A stretch of DNA of 32,883 bases from Lingula anatina (GCF_001039355.2 NW_019776111.1:19383-52265); one strand, 5' to 3'; counted from the first letter of the stretch, positions 20,983-32,128 are shown. Notes: a model not told the origin generated them from the letters alone. Program-made: numbers and translations.

Positions 20983-21278
20983 TTAACCGCTTTGTTTGTT
21001 CCGGACAGTGGAGCGGATTCTGGACGTAACCCATTCGTTACCTAACGCGCTGATCTTGGTTAAAAAGCTATAGAGATATGATCAATGTCAACACGACTTT
21101 AACTACAAGGTATTCTAAGCTATTAATGTATGTAATCGGCTGGCAATGGTAATGGTGATGGTAAACTTACGCCTGCAATGTCCTTAGGCCACGAGCGAAT
21201 GGACTGTCGTTCACACCGAGGGATCCGAATCGTTCCTGAACTGGTTTGTCGTAGTCTGGTGCCCATTCCGCAAATGAT
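20983..21278 (-). CDS. Candidate two-exon 3' end of an unidentified minus-strand gene
   Basis: Segment 21278-21171 (open back to 21298) ends at a perfect GTAAGT donor and reads like protein: the peptide contains FAEWAPDYDKPVQERFG and NDSPFARGL, and its codons are G-first enriched. It ends in phase 2. A second segment, 21049-20983, after acceptor AAGATCAG restores the frame and adds ALGNEWVTSRIRSTVRNK before TAA. The implied intron is 121 bases. I do not recognise the family and found no upstream exon. A 57-codon plus-strand frame covers the same DNA, so the strand is not certain. Confidence 0.3.
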
Positions 21279-21371
21279 CTTAAACCCGAACACGCTAGTT
21301 ATTCGGCTAAATTTTCCTATGGAACTGGATTCTGAAATTAAAGACTGAATAAGTCAAAACTTACAACCTGT

Positions 21372-22877
21372 TTTTTTTTATTCTTAAGCTTCTTTTCTGA
21401 ACCAAGAAATATAAGCCAAACATCCTAATTGCACTGTTGATGTTAAACCACAATTCATTTCACAATGCTATATAGAAAAAAATACGTATTGGCAAATGAA
21501 AATAGCTCTAAATAAGTCAAATGTGACGACTAAAGCAAGGTGTATCTGTTTGATGACAATAACCAATTTTGAGCCTCGATCTGAACGGGTTTATACAGGA
21601 GATCGTGGCTGCGGGTCTATTCAAAACCGATCCATCGAAACCGTAGTGTGAGCGAGGCCAAGCCCGCACTGCGGGAGAGTTGAAAGGGAGCGCTCATTTT
21701 ACAACGCGTGTTGTCATAGATCAATGAAGCAATGACGATATTAAGTATATGTTAGACCACTGACAATCAGCGCTTGGCTAGGCGCCCAGCACGTGGGTGA
21801 TTTAAAAGCCGACGGAATTATCACTAATTCCCCGCCCTGAGGGCATTTAAATGGCGCTCAAACACAGGCCATGCACTGATTTGGAGTTCTTGCCTCGCAA
21901 CGTAAAGGCAGGCCCTCGCTCTCCCGCCCAAACGTAACAAACGTTTCTAGATCTACTATTCTTCGGGACGCGTGAAAGTCTTTGTGACAAAATTTGACGC
22001 TTTCTATGAGGCAAAGGAGAGAGACATTTTAAATGCTGACACACTAAGAGGGAGACTATTTTTTTCCTACAAAGGAGCGAAACAAAGGGCATATATCGAC
22101 CATTGCTGTCCAACAGACTGAAATACCTGGACAAAAAATTATCTTTATTTGTCCTACGAGAACGTTTAGCTGACAAAGGTTACCAGAGATAAAGCCAGAG
22201 GATATTACACAAATAATAAGGTAAGCTGCAAGACACAAGAGACACAGTGTACTTCAAGAAATATTTCACACTTACAATTTTTGCATTCAATAAAATACTA
22301 TTTTCGTATTACGGTGATCGTTGAAGAAAACTGCAAGAAAAATAGACCCGAAACATACATTCAGGTTGTTCCATTCACAGTTTCCTGTTAACAGGTTTTG
22401 TCTTTAAACAAGATACCTTAAGCTGAGTGATTTTTTTCCTAGAAAATTGAGACAAAACCGTATGAAGTGATTAAAAATCACATCAGCATTAATGTAATTC
22501 ATTAAAGTGATGTAAAGGCACGCGTCATCCGTTTTTGATCAGCGGATCTTAAACAATAAGGTGCACTATATGTTTTCTTTTAAAACAAATGAATGGGAAG
22601 GTTACGTACGTGCTACAATATACTTCACTATTTATATATATACTGTCTTTTGTCATTTAGTGACTTAGCGGTTTCAGATTTGGCAAAGCCAGCGTTATTC
22701 ACATGTAATACTATCTGTTGGTTACGTTATTGACAGAAGAATCCAATTTGAAATTAAACATAATTGACGGTAAAAATGTGAAGGTATCGAGGATGTGTCA
22801 AACTTTCAGGCATTTTAATGTGGATATTAAGTAATTGTGTCAGTTATTCTGTCCTTTCCCTGTCAACAAGACCCAAT
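21372..22877. other. No supported gene; locally GC-richer block
   Basis: The block 21590-21960 is less AT-rich than its surroundings and contains CACGTGGG at about 21791 and opposed GCGGGAGAG/CTCTCCCGC sequences. The 109-codon minus-strand frame (21847-22176) has no ATG and no recognisable product. Confidence 0.35.
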
Positions 22878-22879
22878 CA

Positions 22880-22927
<48 letters not shown>
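22878..22927. repeat. (CA)n(GA)n compound microsatellite
   Basis: A CA tract passing directly into a GA tract. Confidence 0.95.
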
Positions 22928-22929
<2 letters not shown>

Positions 22930-25300
22930 TGCCCACTGCCATTTTCAACGCCCTATCATCAGATACTGTGACTGACCAATAAGCGCATTATTTAATCTAA
23001 CCGAAGTGCAGTTTCGAATAGGTTCCATAATATTGCTATGTTTGGTTATCAAAATTCAGCTAATTTTGATGTTAGTATATACGTAACACCCAGGCATATC
23101 ACACAAAGCTTATAGTGTGCCAGTTGAGCAGTGGATGAGGACGTGTTTTTAGTTGGAATAACATTCTTTCTCATATCCAATCGAAACATAAAGATATGGA
23201 AAGTATTGCCAACAATAATACTCTTCTTTTTGTTCTAAAAGTACGCGTACATTGTATCATGGATATTTTCTGTAGGCAGAAAAAATTGATGCAATATCAA
23301 CATGTATGGGTTCCTTACACATACGGCTCGTTCGCAAAGCAATATACAAATGTACATGTATATGTAAAGTGACAGTCTTATATAAAGTCATTTTGTCTTG
23401 AAATCCAGATGAGGATGAAGATATGAACATGTCCATTATCTTTGTTAATATAAGCTTATTCACATGTTAAAACCCATAAGGTATCTACAATTTTCTGTAA
23501 AAATGCCTATAAATAGCGGAAGCACCTGACAATGCTACGTGCAAATCACATTTTGTTTCTTTCCTTCGCCATAAAATATCCGGAAATTATTCTCAAAGCA
23601 AGACGTAACCAACTACGTTTTTTTAAGTAAGTCTATGTTAGTTTCGCATTTAAGCAAGAAATATGGCAGATCGAAGAGATGTACGGATTTGACGCCGTAA
23701 AGTAAGTACAAGTGTCCTTGTCAGACAAAAAAAAAAAAAAAAAGAGCGTGGCTTGGCATGGTTGCAGTATAAGCATTGACTAATGGGCCTCTATGACCAT
23801 TCTCCTACTCGACCCACCCCCACCTTCGATGAATAAACACCAATGTGATGTACAGGTACATTTGCGGTTTATTTCACATTGTCCAATGTAGCCTAAATTG
23901 TCAATCTTCTTGACCATCACAAGAATAAAAAAGTTGCCCGACTATAAGTCACTAGGTCACCGGATGTGAAAAAGAAGGCTTAAGCTAGACCCGAACTACA
24001 TACATTGAATATTACCCACAACATTAAAGAAGGCGAGTTGTCTTAAATCAAGATTCAACCCGTCTCCGGAGTATTGTTCAGGAGATAGAGGTCTATAAAG
24101 TAGACAATAAAACGGTCGTTTGGCTAATTTTCCAGATGCTTCGACATCGCATTTCTGTTAATAGTGGCAATATATGTACAACTTGGTTCGTCGAAATAGA
24201 TGGGTTGTTTTTCGCGAATGTGTCATATTCTTTTACAAGTTTGCGTACATTGCGCTATTTGGAACATTGAGTATTAGATTGTATTTAATATACGACTGCA
24301 TCCGGCCATGCTATCGCTAAACGGTAAATAATCGTGCAAATGTCAATGGCAGTTTACAAAGAATAATGATTTATACTTATAGCATAGGTCATATTCATTT
24401 TAAATCAAAGAATATATCTGTTGCAGCTTTGGTCCCAAATTGCACTAGTTTCCCGTCTATAAATATACATTACATTGCAAAAGTGTCCTGAAGTGCTAAT
24501 TGGACATTGTGGAACCTTATCATTCGAAAAATTACAAGGTCAGTGCTTTCGGGAGATGAAATAAAGTTTAGTTCTTATGGACTAAAAGCAGGCAAAGAAG
24601 AAAATGTTAGCAAACTATCTCAATGGAATTCAGCATGAAAGTCCTGAAAGTGGCAGTGAAATTGCAGGTAAATTCTAATTTTGATTTTGAAGAGAAAAAG
24701 GGGGACATCAGTTGAGTCTCGAATATCAATACGTTAATGCGTGCCTAAAAGTGATTCAAATACACATACAAACGCATTCCGGATGAGAAGACATTGCAAA
24801 CGGGAACTCAATGGGGATGATATTATCAAGCAGAGCACAGCTAATTGTTGTAATTGAAGTCGTTCCCAATGTCAATAAGCCAGTTCTGAGGTCAACTTCG
24901 AAGATTAAGTTTGTAATGTGGTAATAGAAACATTTAGAATGGACCGTGATCGATTCAGAAATTAAACAAAAAGTATAACATGTACATTTTTGTAGTATAC
25001 GAATAAGTTTAGACAAATAACAAACTTATCTGTTTGTTCAAGCGGCATAGCGGTGCTTATAGAAAACTCTCTCTCTCTCCCTCGTGCACAATGCAAGCAA
25101 GGGTTTTCAGCATGATATTACATAGCCGAGCAGAATATGGTAATATTTCATACTGTTTAGAAATCCATTTCTAATAACTTTTAAAAGACATTTGACAGCG
25201 GTTCGCTTCAATCCTCCTATAATGTCTTGCGCTTTTAAAAAAATCAAGAAAGATAAATAACATTTAATGAATGATTCAACGGCGTCCCTAAGGATCTCCT
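22928..25300. other. Mostly AT-rich, no supported gene
   Basis: Contains a poly-A run at 23727-23743 and one exon-like fragment at about 23655-23701 ending at GTAAGT (see findings). No full gene can be assembled. Confidence 0.35.
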
Positions 25301-25307
25301 TCACGAG

Positions 25308-25511
25308 TTATTTGAGACAGCGTCTTTCCCTCTTTGGGACCATTGCCGATATTGTAATAGTAGAAATTAGATTGGTACAACTACAGGTGGGGTAACGGCA
25401 GGAGAATACTGCCTCGGGCTTAGGACTCGACAACAGGGCCACCTCGGCGTGGGAACGCTGTATCAATTGAACGTCAAATAATTGGATCCGAAACCGCAGT
25501 TTCCGCTTCAT
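25308..25511 (-). CDS. 67-codon ORF (weak candidate)
   Basis: A true ATG at 25511-25509 opens a frame ending in TAA. The middle codons lie in a locally GC-rich block and encode HAEVALLSSPKPEAVFSCRY. No signal peptide, domain or splice support was seen. Function unknown; it may be a chance frame. Confidence 0.18.
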   Translation of the reverse strand: MKRKLRFRIQLFDVQLIQRSHAEVALLSSPKPEAVFSCRYPTCSCTNLISTITISAMVPKRERRCLK

Positions 25512-25648
25512 TTGTCCTTAAATTTTTAAATGTTCAGTTGAGAAATGTGATTAAGTTATATTTATACTAAAAAAAAATAACAAACGTTTGCGTATTTCCA
25601 CCAATGTACCTGATTACTATTAATATTATTTTTCATTTTTGTTAAAAG

Positions 25649-25662
25649 GGGGGGGGGGGGGC
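25649..25662. repeat. Poly-G run
   Basis: About 14 consecutive G. Confidence 0.85.
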
Positions 25663-25814
25663 ACCTTTATTCAAGCACCGTTTATTGTGATCTGATGTAA
25701 TTCCTGTTCAGCTGTAGATTCCGACTCCTTGAGAGCTAGATTGAGCTTTATCAGTCAATAAGCCACGAAAACGCCGAAAGCCTTTCATTTAATTCTGTTT
25801 TGATACCCCAGGTA

Positions 25815-25990
25815 AGCCGGTGTATCAGGAATGGTAGCCGGCTAGGAACCGCTGTCCTTTCCCCATTACTTTGTACATGTAAAATTAGTCCCAAAACTTA
25901 CCCTAAAACTCAAACTAACCCCTAACTTTTACTAATCACAGGGACCCCGGTGTTCCATTCCTAGGACTACCATTCCTGTCACACCGGTGT
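25815..25990. mobile_element. TA-flanked inverted-repeat element (mariner-like MITE), 176 bp
   Basis: Termini AGCCGGTGTATCAGGAATGG and, inverted, ACACCGGTGTGACAGGAATG continue with GTAG and CTAGGAA on both arms. TA lies directly outside each end (25813-25814 and 25991-25992), as expected for Tc1/mariner insertions. The interior is A/C-rich with ACCCTAAAAC-type repeats and no coding capacity. Confidence 0.65.
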
Positions 25991-25996
25991 TAGTGT

Positions 25997-26024
25997 AACA
26001 TTTTAATTTTAACATTTTAATTTT
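25997..26024. repeat. Two tandem 14-bp units AACATTTTAATTTT
   Basis: Two perfect copies directly after the TA-flanked element. Confidence 0.85.
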
Positions 26025-26404
26025 AACTTTAAAATTTGCCAACCCCGCCAGCAAGGAACGCTTCATATACTTATCGCGTTTTTTAATGTGTTGATTGGTA
26101 TTTTTCATCTTCGATTAAGAATTGAAACACCGTTTATACATTTGATTAAAACTAAGCACAGATCCCTAGGCGTATCAGCACTAGGATCTGAACAAACCTC
26201 ATTTTGATGCAGTCAGATATTTGGATTGATTGAGTAGATAATTTAAGTCAAACATTTAAACATTCCACCAGGAATAACTTGTAACAGTGTTTGTAACAAA
26301 GTGATTTTTTATAGCATAACGGTTGAATTAACTTTATTTAATCTTTTTCCTGTCAGGCACCATTTCTTGGGGAATTAAAAAAAGAATAAATTGAATAGCT
26401 TCGT

Positions 26405-26500
26405 GGATCCATCGGTCTATGAAGAATGACCCAGCTCCGTGGGTACTCTTGCTGAATGCAATCAGTCGAGGAGATACTTTGAAGTACGAGTACAACTGAT
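26405..26500. mobile_element. Partial family 2 foldback element (left half)
   Basis: CTCTTGCTGAATGCAATCAG and CGAGTACAA match the left half of the element at 11786-12004. The right arm is missing. It lies next to a family 1 copy, as in the 11.5-kb cluster. Confidence 0.55.
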
Positions 26501-26517
26501 ATTTCAAGCAATATAAG

Positions 26518-26735
26518 GGCGTATTCCCAGAGCTTTTAGATCGATCTATCCCCGCGGGGAGTCTCACTAGACTACTGTCAGATAATCCGGCTTAAATGTC
26601 CGTCCCGCCTACTACAAGCTGTAAGGGGGTAATAAACTTTCGTGCCCGCTCGACTGACAGCTATTTAGCGTCTACCCCCAGGGAGTTAGGTCGATCTAAA
26701 GTAGATCGATCTAATCTCTGGGAATGGGGTCTTAT
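26518..26735. mobile_element. Foldback element, family 1, copy c
   Basis: ATTCCCAGAG and CTCTGGGAAT form the ends. Arms contain TAGATCGATCTA, CCCCGCGGGGAG and CTATTTAGCG. The central GTCCGTCCCGCCTA...GGGGGTAATA aligns with copy b (GTCTGTCACGCCTA...GGGGGTAATT). No coding capacity; the open frames across it are not genes. Confidence 0.75.
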
Positions 26736-27174
26736 TCATCAATGGATACGTGTCATTGACTTAACTGAGATTTCAGGGGTCCTTTCACATTTTCAGAATA
26801 ATAAGAAAATAGTCGTATAATTTCGCGATATATCCGTGTGTTATAGTTTGTTACAGTTTTAATGGATGTGAAAAAGTATCAGGTGGTGCGTTTCGATGGA
26901 ATATTTGTAAAACGCATCATGACAAGTGCGTACATTAACTGTTCAGTGCATGGAGATACATTATTTCAGTGTGAAAATGTAAGACAGGAAAAACGAATGC
27001 AAACATGGAGCTTTGTGAGATTCCTCATTTACCTATGACAGTTGTATAAATTGTAAAAAAAAATGGCTTCGTCATTTTCCAACGGTTTTGGATAGGGCAA
27101 GCTTTGGTTATAAAGGGGAGTTTTCTGAGATTGTGCTATGTTAAGATCTAAGCAGCGTTGTATGCCTTACAAAT

Positions 27175-27343
27175 CAGGGGCGGATTTAGGCCGTCTTCTG
27201 GGTCTTCCGGAAGACGGTCAGATTTTCAAGTTTACATTGACTAGTATTTAATTTTTTTCTGTCGGAAGACAGTCAATAATGGAGGATGGACCAACAAAAG
27301 TAATTTGGAAGACTGTCAGAAAACTTCTCTGGATCCGCCCCTG
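27175..27343. mobile_element. hAT-like non-autonomous element, 169 bp
   Basis: Termini CAGGGGCGGAT and ATCCGCCCCTG are typical of many animal hAT elements. Three subterminal direct copies of GGAAGAC(G/A/T)GTCA(G/A) occur at 27209, 27264 and 27307, with an inverted CCGTCTTC near the left end. No matching 8-bp target duplication was found, so one flank may have decayed. Confidence 0.7.
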
Positions 27344-27408
27344 GGTAACACCGGTTGGTTAAATGTTACGGTTTGGCGATGATTGGGCACCAACTGGTAA
27401 TGCCCGCA

Positions 27409-27573
27409 TCAATTTCTCTCCTTTTGGATGCATTTGATAACCAACTTTTCACATTTGTCAACATGTCCAGTATACTGCAGTTCAAAATGTGTCATTGGCG
27501 ATATCGTGGATGGCGTACCAGACTTCTTCCGGCCGCAAAACTTCCTGGCTCCACGGCTGTTACAATACGCCAT
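27409..27573 (-). CDS. 54-codon ORF (weak candidate)
   Basis: ATG at 27573-27571, TGA at 27411-27409. The peptide is basic, with RKFCGRKKSGTPS and HFELQYTGHVDKC, and its codons are purine-first enriched. A plus-strand frame of 73 codons without ATG overlaps it. It is adjacent to the hAT-like element. No family recognised. Confidence 0.18.
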   Translation of the reverse strand: MAYCNSRGARKFCGRKKSGTPSTISPMTHFELQYTGHVDKCEKLVIKCIQKERN

Positions 27574-28509
27574 TAGAATAATTTGTCTCTAATGTGGTTC
27601 TCATGTACGCATGATTGTCACGACAATATTCAGCTTTGGCGTGTAGACCAAATGTCTACCGAAATAAGTAATAGGCCTACTCTTCAAACTTCGAAAATGA
27701 TTTATGTAAATTATAGTCTAATAGCACAATGTACTTCGGTGAATTTCGCCTCGGTAAATTTGTATATCTGTGACTTCCTAATAATTGCTATATCACGAAG
27801 TCAGTCCCTAAAAATGTTATTGGAATTTCTGTCGCTCTGTTAGCGTTCGCTGTATATATAAACTCTTACAAACTACAACGTTCAAGAATTTCCATCTCGA
27901 AATGTGCAGCGATGTCACTTTTTTTTAAGACCGACGTCCATTTTGAAATGACTACTGATAGGCAGATATGGATTCCTTGGTGACCAAATACATAGATCTA
28001 ATATTTAAGTCTAACAGCTATTGTCAATTGGTGTTACAAATTATACATCTCGGAGCCAACAAATGGCAATCCCCCAAAAAATGTCTTGTTTCTTTTCGGG
28101 CAACTAACGCAGTGGTCAAAATGCCATAAAAATGTTCGATATCTACATTACGAAGTCAATCCTATGGTGATTTGAGGACAAATAGTCTAATCGGCTCGTT
28201 TATGCCATAGTTAATTTGATAATCGGTGTACAAAAGTTACCCAGTGAATGTGATATTTAACTGGCCAAACCATCATTAGTCGACGAAAAGCATGTCTCAT
28301 TCTATTATACAACGCAAACTTCGATAATATCGTTTGCTTAATAAGAAAAATGTGTGGTTTACAAATAGAGATCTTAATGAAGAAAACCGGTGATTCATGG
28401 ATGCAGTTGTATAATGCAATGCCGTGTTCGATAATCAGGCTGTTTACCTCTGCAATTAAAGCAATTGAACGAAGTGCTTTTCGACAACCATGTTATGCCT
28501 TGTAAATGT
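27574..28509. other. No supported gene
   Basis: AT-rich DNA with loosely similar phrases (GACCAAAT, GACAAATAG, TACGAAGTCA) at 27650, 27985, 28150 and 28177 that may be eroded copies of a local repeat. No exon was supported. Confidence 0.3.
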
Positions 28510-29066
28510 AAATTGCCCATAAATACCTCGTTTCCTAAACTGTTCGCATGCTATCGCGATATGTATACAATATAGAGAGAGATGCAACCGGGTGACAATT
28601 CAGAAATGTTGTGTTGATCTAAAGCTAACCCAGCTTTGGTGTGGAATGTCCTTACACTATACATTTGTACTGCCTGCGTACATGTAGATGCGTTTTTGCG
28701 AGATCACATTTCTTCTACTTTTACAGCGACCTTGTCAACCTGCATGGAGAAAATATCGTTTGGGTCGTTCTCTTTAATAAGACAGCCCAAACTTATACAA
28801 AATTGCCCATAAATATACCTCACTGCCTAAACTGTTTGCATGATGTTTGCAAAGCGATATGTGTACAATTTAGATAGAGGTGCGACCGGCTGACAATTCA
28901 GAAATATTGTTAAACCAGCTTTGTTGTGGAATATCCTTACACTTTACTACATGCCTAGATGCGTTTCCAGGAATACACGTTTCTTTTACTTTTACAGCAA
29001 CCTTGTCAACCTGCATGGAGAAAATATCGTATGGGTCGGTTTCTTTAATTAGACAGCCCAAACTAA
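28510..29066 (+). repeat. 290-bp tandem duplication, two copies
   Basis: Copy 1 is 28510-28799 and copy 2 is 28800-29066. Both open with AAATTGCCCATAAATA and share ACAATTCAGAAAT, CTTTTACAGC, ACCTTGTCAACCTGCATGG and GACAGCCCAAACT. Similarity is high in the second half and lower in the first, with several indels. Each copy has a strong acceptor-like TTTCTTNTACTTTTACAG followed by an open plus-strand frame. Confidence 0.85.
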
Positions 29067-30440
29067 GCACGGTCGATACCACACCATACAACATTGCATC
29101 ATTCCTCTGTCCGCCCGTGTGCCTCGATTGACTCTTTTGTGTCGCAGCATAGCGCGCTCATTGTTTGGGAAATGTCACCAGTAGTCTAGTATATGACGCT
29201 CAAATTTGTCGCGACAGTTGGCCTTTACCGAGGCATCAAAGTCAATCAGGGAGCCAATTGAACTGTACTAACTATCCTGAGTCAATAAGATAGAGACGAG
29301 CCAAACGTGCTGTACTGGTAATTATGTTGACACAACTCCACTGACATGTAAGCATTGATTCCTTGACCCAACCGTGAGCAGATCAAATGCTTAGTTTATC
29401 ATTGACTCCTTTTAGAAAAAAAAAGAAAGAAAAATATTTTTTGATATTGCTTTACACAAAGATAGAAATCATTCTTACGTGTATTGGAACATTTACCGAA
29501 GGTCTGCAATGCATATGTGAAAAAGGCGGATACACAGAAGATGATAAGATGAACCAAATTGAGAGAGAGAGAGAGAGAGAGAGAGTACGGATGATTTCCA
29601 TCACGTTTTAGATATTTGAAAGTCGTACAGTGTAAGTGACATTCTCTCAAAATGTCAACAAACAATGTCGCTTTCAATATGGTCAACTGAAATAAGAAGC
29701 AAACACGCTTAAATTTCAGGTGAAGCGGTACGCTTTACTAAGAACAGAAAATACGGAACCAGGATTACTAAGTCGCAATTTGTGCTGTTTCTGAATTCTA
29801 GTATAGAATGAACCACTTTTAATAATAAAGGGGAATAATGGCACTTTTCGTGGTATAATATATTTGAAATACAACACGCTGTCTTCATTGATATCGCCTT
29901 ATGAAATATACGATTGTCACAACATTGGTGTCACCATATCAATCATCCACAAAAGTCATGTGTCATTTTGGCGAACGCGGGGTCATTAATTAAAAGCGAT
30001 TAAGCTCCTAAATCTGTTATTAAAACCCCTTTGGATCGTTAATTATGATTAAGGAAAACCATAATTGAGATTCATATGCTACTTTTAACATATCCTATAG
30101 CAATCTGCAAAGCGTTCACCCATTCCGTTATAATTTTTCCAGCATTTCGTGGTTATTGAATGGTATATACTCGGTAGATCGCCGCAAGCGCAGAGTTTTA
30201 TCTTGGAAGTGGAAAGGACGCATGTATTTATTATCCGATCATAGATGAGATTTTTTGCCACACTACCAGTGCTGAACATGTATAAAGGGTTAACGGATTG
30301 AGAAGTCGCTTAGTTTTATGGGTATTCATTATGTCGACGGATTGCCTTGTTTCAAATACAATAGCGAGATACTGACTTTGAACTCTACAATGCTGTTTTT
30401 TGTTTGTTTTATTTATTGTAATTGCACATATTTCGATTTA
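29067..30440. other. No supported gene; GA tract at 29561-29585
   Basis: AT-rich non-coding DNA with a perfect (GA)n tract of about 12 units. Frames crossing the tract are artefacts. Confidence 0.4.
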
Positions 30441-30459
30441 ATTTGCTTTAATTCCCATA

Positions 30460-30505
30460 CGAAAAAGTCCTATAGGATCTTATAGGATCCTATAGAACTT
30501 TTTCG
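30460..30505. repeat. Near-perfect 46-bp palindrome
   Basis: CGAAAAAGTCCTATAGGATC and its reverse complement, with two mismatched pairs over 23-bp arms. The centre also contains the direct 10-bp unit TATAGGATCT/C repeated. Weaker inverted similarity (CCCATA/TTAGGG) extends outward. Confidence 0.85.
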
Positions 30506-30524
30506 TTAGGGTTGAATTGTTCTG

Positions 30525-31980
30525 ATGGGCAAATTAAGGAATCATTTTTATTTTAATACTCACATTAAAATTATTATTGTGTTATGTGTTCGTACCACAA
30601 AATTTGGGACAGAGACATCTGAAAATTTGGAAATTGTATTTATGTCAATAGACCGGTTTCATGAGTCAAAATTTGGTCTGAAATTCGGGGAAAATTACCA
30701 ATATCTTACCCGGCAGTCGTGCACACTCTAGTAGGGTGTTGCGAATAAAAAAAGCCCATGGAACAATATCCTTCGAAAATACTATCTTTTGTCATCAGAA
30801 TTAATTTTTTTCGCTGGGCGACTTCGACATTTTACAGGCACCTGTAGCAGGCAAATGTTTTAAATGTGAGAAATCGACATCTTTTATGTCCCATTGACGA
30901 CCCATTAATTGCCGTTGATGGGGCTGTCGTAACAGATTACGCCATTAGCTGAACATCGAAAATCGCTTCCCTCGCGGGTTATCTTTGATAGACAGGCTTG
31001 AATGATGATATTGGATGCGTGTAACCCTAGTAGGCAATGCTTTTATGTCACATGGTAATGCCTGTGGGGCTGTTTTGTTTATACGTTCCAGTTCTTTTTG
31101 ATCTACCCTGAGACCGCGACATCAAATGGAATTTTGTATGTAAACGGGCATTAAATTCAATTTATCATCTGCTGTATTACAAAACAACTTTGCACTGTTG
31201 TTGTTGTTGTTTATTTTTTAGTTACTTTAAGTTATTACACCAATAAAGCAACAGAGCATGAAAATAGCTGAGCTTAATCAGTTTTGTCTTAACGAGCTAT
31301 AGCGCAGCTCGGCACAAATCTCATTCTCTTTCGTTCTCGGTTATAATTTCCATATACACTCTTGCAAGGGTGAATGGTGGTTTTTGTTTGCAGCTAGTCT
31401 GTCTCCCACAGCTTCTGTGGTTATTATTTACCATTCCTCTATATTAATGACGCTTGCGCTAAGTTCCTTATCCGACAGGATGTAGAGTTACATGTAACTG
31501 AATTGCGTAGTAGAGCAAGCGTGAACGCAGTCGTCCCCCTGGTTTTGCCATATTTGCTTCGAAGCGGAACGCAAAACGTGTGAGTACCTTGACGTACGTG
31601 TAAAAACTTGAGCTCTAACATTGTACCAGACACAGTAGATATTTAAAGATGCGTTAAAATCTAACTTATGTATTTGTTATAAACTAGATATATTTATAAT
31701 GGATCTACATGTAAGCCTAAATGCTTGTTTAGAATAAAGGAAGCTTGAGGTTATTTTATTGTAATTAACACTTTAATGTGAGAAAAATAAGTGCGGTATC
31801 CATTCATTTAAAAGAAACTGGGAAAATGGGAATATACTTAAATATACTTAAATGACTTAAATAAAAGCAAAGCGGTAATTGTTTTTTTTTTCGTAAATTG
31901 CAAATTAATAGCAGAATATACAGAATATTTAGTATTAAGTATTTTTCAAGTTTGAGGATATGTACGTCCCGTATTTCATG
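30525..31980. other. No supported gene
   Basis: A 68-codon ATG-initiated plus-strand frame (30525-30731) encodes an AT-driven peptide with no recognisable feature. A short (TTG)n tract lies at 31198-31211. Nothing else is supported. Confidence 0.35.
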
Positions 31981-31987
31981 TATGTTC

Positions 31988-32128
31988 ACGGTTTAAAACC
32001 ACGTTAAACCGAGCAAAAATGGGCCTTCATCAGTCTGATGAAGGTCCAAGGCCAGGTTGGCCGTAAGCTAGGGGAAAGTTTTACGGCTTGTGTTTGATAA
32101 TTTTCATTTATGATCACGTTTAAACCGT
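31988..32128. mobile_element. Hairpin-rich relic, possibly a retroelement end
   Basis: CCTTCATCAG-T-CTGATGAAGG forms a perfect hairpin at 32021-32044. GGCC...GGCC and GCCGTAA...TTACGGC hairpins follow. ACGGTTTAAA at the left and TTTAAACCGT at the right are inverted. CTGATGAAGGTCC followed by GGCC resembles sequences in Penelope-like elements that carry hammerhead motifs, but the expected GAAA is absent. Confidence 0.35.

Noticed and set aside
21847-22238. Minus-strand frames of 60 and 109 codons
   Set aside because: Both begin at TTG, overlap each other in different frames and show no domain or convincing splice pair.
26334-26820. Frames of 74-77 codons on both strands
   Set aside because: They lie across the family 1 and family 2 foldback elements and lack any protein-like feature.
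30525-30731. 68-codon ATG frame after the palindrome
   Set aside because: AT-driven composition, no codon bias and no recognisable feature.
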